Below are positions 15,168 to 20,746 of a stretch of DNA of 20,746 bases, in pieces (position 1 is the first letter of the stretch; the number at the start of each line of letters is the position of its first letter). The position numbers were made by a program, and so were the translations under genes. The DNA comes from Rhodospirillales bacterium (GTDB lineage Bacteria > Pseudomonadota > Alphaproteobacteria > Acetobacterales > Acetobacteraceae). The notes beneath the pieces were generated by a model that was not told the origin of the DNA, searched no databases, and saw only the letters and a list, made by a program, of their open reading frames with translations. The stretch is from positions 1 through 20,746 of the forward strand of contig JAGWZS010000012.1 in assembly GCA_018971905.1 (NCBI GenBank), given 5' to 3'.

Positions 15168-16058
15168 GTGATCAGATTATCGGTCCCGTTACGCCAGGCC
15201 TTATCGCGCCTGACCTTGCCCGTGATGCTGGTGTTTTCGCTCGGCTGCATTCTGATCGGCCGGGCCGACCAGAATCTGTCGGACCATCTGAGCACCGCGC
15301 TCGATGATATTCTTGCGCCCGCGTACATGCTTGTCTCCGGCCCCATCCAGGCCGCAGAGCACGGCACCGGCGAAATCGGGCATCTTTTCTCCTTAAGCGA
15401 GGAAAACGCGCAGCTCCGCGCGCAAAATGCCGAGCTGCTGCAATGGCAGGAGGTGGCGATGGCCCTGGCGGCGCAGAACGACGCGCTGAAAGCCTCGCTG
15501 CATTTCATGCCCACGCCCACGCCGGAGTTTTCAACTGGTGAGGTGGTGGCGGATCTCGGCGGCGTTTACGCGCGCTCGGTGCTGGTGCTGGTTCCACCCT
15601 CGGGCGTCAATCCGCAAAGCCTGCTGGGGGCCATCGCGCTGGATGGCCGGGGCCTCGCCGGCCGGGTTGTGGATGCTGGCAGCCGCTCGGTGCGGGTTCT
15701 GCTGATCACGGATATCAACAGCCGCATCCCGGTTGCCATCGGCACCAGCGGCGCACCGGCGCTCATGGCGGGTAATAACGGGCCAGACCCGCTGTTGCTG
15801 TATTGGTCGCCCAGCCAGCCGCCCGCGGAAGGCGCCATGGTGCTCACCAGCGCCGAGGGTGGGGCCTTCCCGCCTGGCCTGCCGGTGGGCGTGGTGCATT
15901 ACAACCAGGACAACCAGCCGGAGGTGCTGCCGCTGGCCGACCTCGACGGCCTGCGCCTGCTGCGCCTGTTCAGCTACACGAACAAGCTGCCCGCCTTAAC
16001 GCCCATTCCGCGCAGCGCGCCAACCGTGGCGGCCAAGACGCTCTCACGAAAGCACTGA
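15168..16058 (+). CDS. mreC: Rod shape-determining protein MreC
   Basis: Bitopic inner-membrane scaffold of the elongasome, linking MreB/MreD to PBP2 and RodA. From the GTG at 15168 it is 296 aa: a short cytoplasmic start VIRLSVPLRQALSRL, one membrane segment (about 15-32), a periplasmic coiled coil (about 70-105, SLSEENAQLRAQNAELL), then the beta-rich MreC core with VARSVLVL-like YARSVLVLVPPSG, GLAGRVVDAG, VLLITDINSRIPV and GLPVGVV. The frame is open back to a TTG at 15090, but the extra 26 residues are Arg/Ser-rich and unlike MreC, and AGG lies 6 nt before the GTG. mreB, usually the gene before mreC, is absent. The mreD start is 3 nt downstream. Confidence 0.9.
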   Translation: MIRLSVPLRQALSRLTLPVMLVFSLGCILIGRADQNLSDHLSTALDDILAPAYMLVSGPIQAAEHGTGEIGHLFSLSEENAQLRAQNAELLQWQEVAMALAAQNDALKASLHFMPTPTPEFSTGEVVADLGGVYARSVLVLVPPSGVNPQSLLGAIALDGRGLAGRVVDAGSRSVRVLLITDINSRIPVAIGTSGAPALMAGNNGPDPLLLYWSPSQPPAEGAMVLTSAEGGAFPPGLPVGVVHYNQDNQPEVLPLADLDGLRLLRLFSYTNKLPALTPIPRSAPTVAAKTLSRKH

Positions 16059-16061
16059 CGC

Positions 16062-16607
16062 TTGGCCCGTGGCACCACCCTGCGCCGGCACGCCCACCGG
16101 TGGCGCCAGCTTGATGCCGCGGCGCGTTGGATTTTTCCCTGCGCGACCCTGATCTTCGGCCTGTTCATCATTGGCATGCCCTTTGGCCTTCCCGGCCAGG
16201 CGGCGCTCCGGCCGGTCTATGCCATGGCCTGCGTGTATTTCTGGTCGCTCTACCGGCCCGGCTCCATGCCCGCGCCGCTTGTGGCCCTGTGCGGACTGCT
16301 GCTGGACCTGCTGGGCCTGTCTCCCTTCGGGGTATGGGCGCTGCTGCTGCTTCTTTTGCAATGGGTTACGCTGCTGCTGCGCCGCAAGCTGGTGCCGGCG
16401 CGGTTTCTGCTGGTGTGGGCGGCGTTCACGGTTTTGGCGGCGGCGGTTGCCGCGCTGGCCTGGGCGGCGGATTCAGCGCTTGAGGAAATCTGGCTGCCCA
16501 CCACGCCGCTGGCGTTCGAAGGGCTACTCGCGGCCGGGCTATACCCCGGCCTGGCGGCGCTGTTCATCAAGGCGCACCGCGGCCCGGCGGCGGTTGAGCA
16601 GGCATGA
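16062..16607 (+). CDS. mreD: Rod shape-determining protein MreD
   Basis: 181-aa polytopic inner-membrane protein of the elongasome. It begins with a basic tail (ARGTTLRRHAHRWRQ) and has about five hydrophobic segments, from WIFPCATLIFGLFIIG onward. The segment YFWSLYRPGSMPAP followed by a Leu-rich LLLDLLGLSPFGVWALLLLL helix is the recognisable MreD core, where the motif is usually W..YRP and G...D. It starts at TTG 3 nt after the mreC stop, with only a weak GAAAG upstream; the first in-frame ATG falls inside the first membrane segment and is unlikely. Its stop overlaps the PBP2 start by 4 nt. The family diverges quickly, so position between mreC and mrdA is important evidence. Confidence 0.88.
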   Translation: MARGTTLRRHAHRWRQLDAAARWIFPCATLIFGLFIIGMPFGLPGQAALRPVYAMACVYFWSLYRPGSMPAPLVALCGLLLDLLGLSPFGVWALLLLLLQWVTLLLRRKLVPARFLLVWAAFTVLAAAVAALAWAADSALEEIWLPTTPLAFEGLLAAGLYPGLAALFIKAHRGPAAVEQA

Positions 16608-18490
16608 AGCGTGACGCCAAAAACCGCACCTCCTTCTCGCGCCGCGCCTTGCTCATCGGCGCGGGCCAGGCGGCGGTGTTCGCCGCCATCACCACGCGGC
16701 TTTACCACCTGCAAATTTCCGAGCACAGCAAATACGCCCTGAAGGCCCAGCAGAACTCCATCTCCGAGCGGCTGGTGGCCCCCCGGCGCGGCATTATGAC
16801 AGACCGCTTCGGCGCTATTGTGGCGGGCAATCAGCAGCACTGGAACGCCCTGTTCGTGAAGGACATGGCGCCGGAGCCAGACGTGGTGCTGGAGAATTTT
16901 TACCGCCTGGTGCCGCTGTCAGACAGCGAGAAAGCCCGTATCCAGCAGGACCTCGCAGCGCACCCGGGCTATATTCCGGTGATGCTGAAAGACTGGCTGG
17001 ACTGGCCGGACATGGCGGCGATTGAGGTGAACACACCTAATCTGCCGGGCGTGATCGTGCAGGCGGGCTCCAGCCGCACCTATCCGCTCGGGCCTGTCGC
17101 GGCGCACGCGGTCGGCTATGTCGGCCGGCCAAACCAGCAGGAGGCTCAGCAAAACCCCGTGCTGGCGCTGCCCGGAATGCGCGTGGGCCGCACCGGCGCC
17201 GAGGATGCCAACGACCTCGCCTTGCGCGGCTCCCCTGGCTTTGTACAAACCGAAACCAATGTGCGCGGCGAGGTGATGCGCGTGGTGGCGCAAGACGACG
17301 GCACACCGGGCGATACCGTGGCGCTGGCGCTGGATACCGGGCTGCAGCAGCTTGCCGTGCAAAGCCTGGGCGACCAGACCGGCGCGGTGGTGATGCTGGA
17401 CACGGCAACCGGCGAGATTCTCGCCATGGCCAGCACCCCCTCCTTCGACCCCACATTGTTCGACAGAGGCGTGCCCACCGACATCTGGAATGGCTGGATG
17501 AACGATCCCCGGCACCCGCTGCTCAACAAGGCCGCCGCCGGGCTGTTCGCGCCAGGCTCCACCTTCAAGCCCAGCGTGGCGCTGGCGGCGCTGAAATGCG
17601 GCGCGCTCACGCCGGAGTCCACCCACACCTGCCCCGGCTTCCTCAAGCTTGGTGACCATATTTTCTGGTGCGACAACCACGACGCCCACGGCACCATCAA
17701 TGTCATGGACGCGCTGAAGGTCAGCTGCGACGTGTTTTTTTATAAAACCGCTCTGGATACCGGCATCGACCGCATCGCCGCGATGGCATCGATCATGGGC
17801 CAGGGGGTGGATCTGGGGTCGGACGTGCCGCATGTGCAAACCGGGCTGGTGCCAACACATGCATGGGCCAAGCAGCACGGCATCAATTGGATGGAAGGCA
17901 ACACGGTGGTGCAGGGCATCGGCCAGGGTTACACCCAGCTTACCCCGCTCGCCCAGGCCACCATGATCGCCCGGCTCGCCTCTGGCCTGTCCGTCACGCC
18001 GCACCTGGCCCGGCGCGTTGGCGGCGCACTCACGCCTGAATCGCAGCCCGGCGCGGCCCCGACCCTGGATGTGGACGACCGGCACCTCGCGGTTGTCCGC
18101 GAGGGGTTGTTCAAGGTGGTGAACGACCCGGCCGGCACCGGCTATGGCGCGCGCCTCACCATTCCTGGCGTGCAGATGGCCGGCAAAACCGGTACCGCCC
18201 AGGTTCACGACAACACTGCAGCCGAAAAAGCTAAAAATTTTAATGATATGACCATGACCTGGGCGCAGCGCCCCAATGCCTGGTTTGTGGCCTATGCACC
18301 GGCTGATGCCCCCCGCTACGCCGTTGCCGTGATGGTGGAGCACGGCAATTTCGGCGCCCAGACCGCCGCCCCCATCGCGCATGATTTGATGACCTACGCC
18401 CTGCTGAACGACCCGGCCGGGCGGGACCAGCCTCTGGCCAACCCGCCCCCCATGCCGCCTTTAACCGTGCCGCAAGAGGGCAACGCATGA
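16604..18490 (+). CDS. mrdA: Penicillin-binding protein 2 (elongation peptidoglycan transpeptidase)
   Basis: 628-aa class B PBP that cross-links lateral-wall peptidoglycan together with RodA. An N-terminal membrane anchor (about 14-32, ALLIGAGQAAVFAAITTRL) precedes the pedestal domain, with RLVAPRRGIMTDRFG and the linker GRTGAEDANDLALRG. The transpeptidase domain has the active-site Ser319 in GSTFKP (S-x-x-K, Lys322), the second motif as Ser374-Cys-Asp376 instead of S-x-N, and Lys528-Thr-Gly in AGKTGTAQV. Asp in the second motif also occurs in other Gram-negative PBP2 proteins. The start overlaps the mreD stop and the end overlaps the rodA start, each as ATGA, consistent with balanced production of the PBP2-RodA pair. 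Confidence 0.95.
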   Translation: MKRDAKNRTSFSRRALLIGAGQAAVFAAITTRLYHLQISEHSKYALKAQQNSISERLVAPRRGIMTDRFGAIVAGNQQHWNALFVKDMAPEPDVVLENFYRLVPLSDSEKARIQQDLAAHPGYIPVMLKDWLDWPDMAAIEVNTPNLPGVIVQAGSSRTYPLGPVAAHAVGYVGRPNQQEAQQNPVLALPGMRVGRTGAEDANDLALRGSPGFVQTETNVRGEVMRVVAQDDGTPGDTVALALDTGLQQLAVQSLGDQTGAVVMLDTATGEILAMASTPSFDPTLFDRGVPTDIWNGWMNDPRHPLLNKAAAGLFAPGSTFKPSVALAALKCGALTPESTHTCPGFLKLGDHIFWCDNHDAHGTINVMDALKVSCDVFFYKTALDTGIDRIAAMASIMGQGVDLGSDVPHVQTGLVPTHAWAKQHGINWMEGNTVVQGIGQGYTQLTPLAQATMIARLASGLSVTPHLARRVGGALTPESQPGAAPTLDVDDRHLAVVREGLFKVVNDPAGTGYGARLTIPGVQMAGKTGTAQVHDNTAAEKAKNFNDMTMTWAQRPNAWFVAYAPADAPRYAVAVMVEHGNFGAQTAAPIAHDLMTYALLNDPAGRDQPLANPPPMPPLTVPQEGNA

Positions 18491-19647
18491 TCGAACACGG
18501 CAGCCTTGCTTTGCGCCGCCCATTCCGGGAGCGTTCCTTCGGGCTCGCGCGCAAGCTCATGCGGGTGAACTGGCTGTTCGTGCTCTGCGTCTGCCTGCTG
18601 GCGGGGGTGGGGTATGCGGCACTTTATTCTGCTGCCGGCGGCTCGCCCCAGCCTTATGCGCAAAGCCAGCTCATCCGGTTTTGCGGCGCGCTGGTGCTCA
18701 TGCTCGGCATCGCCATGGTGGATATCCGCTTCATCGCCAAACTCTCTTGGCCCGCCTGGGTTTTTGGCATCCTGCTGCTCGTCGCGGTGATGAAGTTCGG
18801 CCATGTCGGCTTGGGGGCCAAACGCTGGATGACCGTGGGTGGCGTGGAAATCCAACCATCGGAGCTGATGAAGCTGTTCCTGGCCATGGCGCTCGGCCAT
18901 TATTTCAAGCGCGCCACGCCAGAGCAAACCGGTAATCTGTTGTTCGTGCTGCCCGCCATTCTCGCCACACTGGTGCCGATGGGGCTGATTCTGAAGGAAC
19001 CCAACCTCGGCACCGCCATTATCACCGGCAGCATCGGCGCCACGGTTATGCTGGGGGCCGGGGTGCGCTGGTGGTGGTTCGCGCTGCTGGTGGTGGTCAT
19101 CGCCATCTGCGCGCCGATTATTTATCACCATCTGCACGCCTACCAGAAGGCCCGCATCGACATCTTCCTCAACCCCGGCTCAGACCCGCTGGGGGCGGGC
19201 TATAACATCATCCAGAGCAAGATCGCGCTTGGCTCCGGCGGGTTTTTCGGCCAGGGCTTCCTGCACGGCACCCAGAATCAGCTCAACTTCCTGCCCGAGA
19301 AACAAACGGATTTCGTCTTCACCATCATCGCGGAGGAGTTCGGCTTCCTCGGCTCCGTCACGGTTTTGGGGCTGCTGATGCTGATCGTGACCCTGGCCTA
19401 TTACACTGCCCTTTCTTGCAGCCATGTGTATGGGCGGCTGGTGGCGCTCGGCATCGCCACCAATTTCTTCCTGTATTGCTTCGTCAATCTCTCGATGGTG
19501 ATGGGGCTTATTCCCGTGGGCGGGGTGCCCTTGCCGCTCATCTCCTATGGCGGCTCAGCGCTCACCGCGGTGATGCTGGGGTTTGGCGTGCTGATGTCCA
19601 TTCATGTGCACCGGGATGTGGAATTTCCCGATACCGAGGATTTCTGA
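18487..19647 (+). CDS. rodA: Rod shape-determining peptidoglycan glycosyltransferase RodA
   Basis: 386-aa SEDS-family polytopic membrane protein that polymerises lipid II during cell elongation in complex with PBP2. About ten hydrophobic segments are visible. Family motifs include GAKRWMTVGGVEIQPSEL, KEPNLGTAII, ARIDIFLNPGSDPLGAGYNI, QSKIALGSGGFFGQG, FLPEKQTDFVFTIIAEEFGF and the closing GLIPVGGVPLPLISYGGSA. The set is complete, and the EKQTDF segment and the family's cation-site Asp region look intact. The ATG overlaps the mrdA stop. The murI start codon immediately follows the rodA stop with no intervening base. Confidence 0.96.
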   Translation: MIEHGSLALRRPFRERSFGLARKLMRVNWLFVLCVCLLAGVGYAALYSAAGGSPQPYAQSQLIRFCGALVLMLGIAMVDIRFIAKLSWPAWVFGILLLVAVMKFGHVGLGAKRWMTVGGVEIQPSELMKLFLAMALGHYFKRATPEQTGNLLFVLPAILATLVPMGLILKEPNLGTAIITGSIGATVMLGAGVRWWWFALLVVVIAICAPIIYHHLHAYQKARIDIFLNPGSDPLGAGYNIIQSKIALGSGGFFGQGFLHGTQNQLNFLPEKQTDFVFTIIAEEFGFLGSVTVLGLLMLIVTLAYYTALSCSHVYGRLVALGIATNFFLYCFVNLSMVMGLIPVGGVPLPLISYGGSALTAVMLGFGVLMSIHVHRDVEFPDTEDF

Positions 19648-20406
19648 TTGGCCATCCTGGTGTTTGATTCCGGCATTGGCGGGCTTGGCGTTGTAACGGC
19701 GCTGAACGGCCTGGCGCCCGGCCTGGCGCTCACCTACCTGGCGGATAACGGCTTCTTCCCTTACGGCGAAAAACCAGACGATATCCTGCTGCCGCATATT
19801 CTGCGCGTCATCGGCCAGGCGATAGAGCGGGAAAAACCAGAAGCGGTGGTGATTGCCTGCAACACCGCCAGCACCATCGCGCTGGGGGCATTGCGGGCGG
19901 CTTATCCCCTGCCGTTCATCGGCTGCGTGCCACCCATAAAGCCCGCCGCCGCCGCCAGCCGCAGCCGCAGCATCGGCGTGCTGGCCACCAAAGCCACCGT
20001 CCGCCGGCCTTATCTCAACGGGCTGGTGGAAAAATTCGCACCGGACTGCACAGTGCTCACCCTCGGCACGCCGGATCTGGCGGAGTTGGCGGAGCAGAAA
20101 TTCCGCGGCGCGGCGGTCGATGTCTCCGCCGCGGTCGCCCCACTCTTCACCCAGCCCGGCGGCGAGCAGATCGACGCCGTGGCGCTGGGCTGCACCCATT
20201 ACAGCTTTCTGCTGGAGGAATTTCTCGCCCTGCGCCCGGATATTTCCTGGCACGACCCCGCCATGCCCGTGGCAAAACAGACGCTGAAAATCATCGAGCC
20301 GCTCGGCCTTTCGCCAGCCCCGCGCACCGCCCGTTTCACCGGCGCGGCCATTGCCCCCGCGTTGCTGTCCCCCTTTGGGCTGCAACCTGCCGTCAACCCA
20401 GCCTGA
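19648..20406 (+). CDS. murI: Glutamate racemase
   Basis: Cytosolic cofactor-independent racemase that makes D-glutamate for peptidoglycan. 252 aa. Family motifs are FDSGIGGLGV with Asp7, ADNGFFPYGEK, the first catalytic Cys71 in IACNTAST, GCVPPIKPA, GVLATKATV and the second catalytic Cys182 in LGCTHYSFL. All catalytic residues are present. The start is TTG directly after the rodA stop, with GAGGA 7 nt upstream inside the rodA end; there is no better in-frame ATG. It is the last gene of the elongation operon. Its 3' end overlaps the end of the convergent acetyltransferase gene by 14 nt, so no terminator space exists between them. Confidence 0.95.
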   Translation: MAILVFDSGIGGLGVVTALNGLAPGLALTYLADNGFFPYGEKPDDILLPHILRVIGQAIEREKPEAVVIACNTASTIALGALRAAYPLPFIGCVPPIKPAAAASRSRSIGVLATKATVRRPYLNGLVEKFAPDCTVLTLGTPDLAELAEQKFRGAAVDVSAAVAPLFTQPGGEQIDAVALGCTHYSFLLEEFLALRPDISWHDPAMPVAKQTLKIIEPLGLSPAPRTARFTGAAIAPALLSPFGLQPAVNPA

Positions 20407-20746
20407 TCCTGTAGAAGAGCGTATCCACCGCCATGCGCGGATACTCCGCCGGCAAATCGCCAGACGCCACTTTTGCAAATCCGTTCTTCTCGTAAAACCG
20501 GCACGCAGCGCGCAGAATCTCCACGGTGCCGAGCACAATCTCATCCGTTCCGGTGGCGCGCGCATGGGCCAGCAATGTTTCCAGCAGCGCCTGCGCCACG
20601 CCAAATTGCTTGCCACGCCACGGGGCGGCCACGAACATTTTGCGCAAGCCTCCACCATTGGCACCGAAGGCTTTCAGCCCGATGCTGCCAATCACCCGCC
20701 CCTCTGCGTGCGCCACCCAGAAACCGCCCCGCCCGGTTTGATAAAA
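20393..20746 (-). CDS. GNAT-family N-acetyltransferase (5' end outside the window)
   Basis: 117 residues of the C-terminal part are visible, and the frame remains open to the right edge, so the start lies beyond the window. The first visible residues GGFWVAHAEGRVIGSIGL form the central beta strands of the GNAT fold. The acetyl-CoA site follows in VAAPWRGKQFGVAQALLETLL, where R-G-K-Q-F-G-V-A fits the R-x-x-G-x-A pattern, and ACRFYEKNGFAKV is the typical C-terminal motif B. The substrate cannot be predicted. The 3' end overlaps murI by 14 nt in convergent orientation. A GTG at 20716 could be mistaken for the start, but homology continues upstream of it. Confidence 0.85.
   Translation of the reverse strand, partial: FYQTGRGGFWVAHAEGRVIGSIGLKAFGANGGGLRKMFVAAPWRGKQFGVAQALLETLLAHARATGTDEIVLGTVEILRAACRFYEKNGFAKVASGDLPAEYPRMAVDTLFYRIRLG

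Noticed and set aside
16919..18382. Reverse-strand open frame of 487 codons opposite mrdA
   Set aside because: Shadow of PBP2; no domain motifs, and composition typical of antisense frames in GC-rich coding DNA.

Overview
The window is GC-rich, densely packed chromosomal DNA from an alphaproteobacterium. The combination dusB-ntrB-ntrC-ntrY-ntrX, a DUF3576 lipoprotein, a Porin_4-type porin and the MreC/MreD sequences suggest Rhodospirillales, most likely Acetobacteraceae. That placement is inferred from gene order and protein character, not from a database search. I see no tRNA, rRNA, CRISPR array, transposase, integrase or phage gene, and no clear sign of recent gene transfer. Most of the window is conserved core genome.

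Layout. (1) 1-7373, + strand: dusB (tRNA dihydrouridine synthase) followed by two complete nitrogen-type two-component systems, ntrB/ntrC and ntrY/ntrX. The genes overlap by 4 nt or are 2 nt apart. A divergent gene seems to start at the extreme left edge. (2) 7375-10519, - strand: a compact operon, read from the right, of a periplasmic trypsin-like protease with one PDZ domain, an OmpR-type response regulator and its membrane histidine kinase. It looks like an envelope-stress signalling unit. (3) 10708-11451, + strand: two small membrane proteins resembling the enterobacterial YqjD/ElaB and YqjE pair. (4) 11490-13450, - strand: a DUF3576 lipoprotein and a separately transcribed outer-membrane porin with a textbook intrinsic terminator. 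Behind the porin is a 344-nt non-coding gap containing an AT-rich block. (5) 13795-15052: a divergent pair whose start codons overlap, a degenerate ThiE/TenI-type protein (-) and the PLP-homeostasis protein YggS (+). (6) 15168-20406, + strand: the cell-elongation and cell-wall operon mreC-mreD-mrdA-rodA-murI, with no mreB in front of it. (7) The right edge holds a partial GNAT acetyltransferase on the - strand whose 3' end overlaps murI.

How the genes work together. NtrB/NtrC should control nitrogen assimilation through sigma-54 promoters, since NtrC keeps GAFTGA. NtrY/NtrX is a membrane-sensing sister system whose regulator has lost GAFTGA and so probably does not act through sigma-54. The middle block is envelope-centred: a periplasmic protease with a two-component system, inner-membrane anchor proteins, a lipoprotein and a porin. 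The right block supplies the lateral-wall machinery (MreC, MreD, PBP2, RodA) together with glutamate racemase for the D-Glu of peptidoglycan.

I did not find a convincing undescribed system. The best leads are the protease/two-component operon, the AT-rich palindrome-bearing region upstream of the porin, the overlapping divergent start codons of the ThiE-like gene and yggS, and the altered active-site motifs of the ThiE-like protein.
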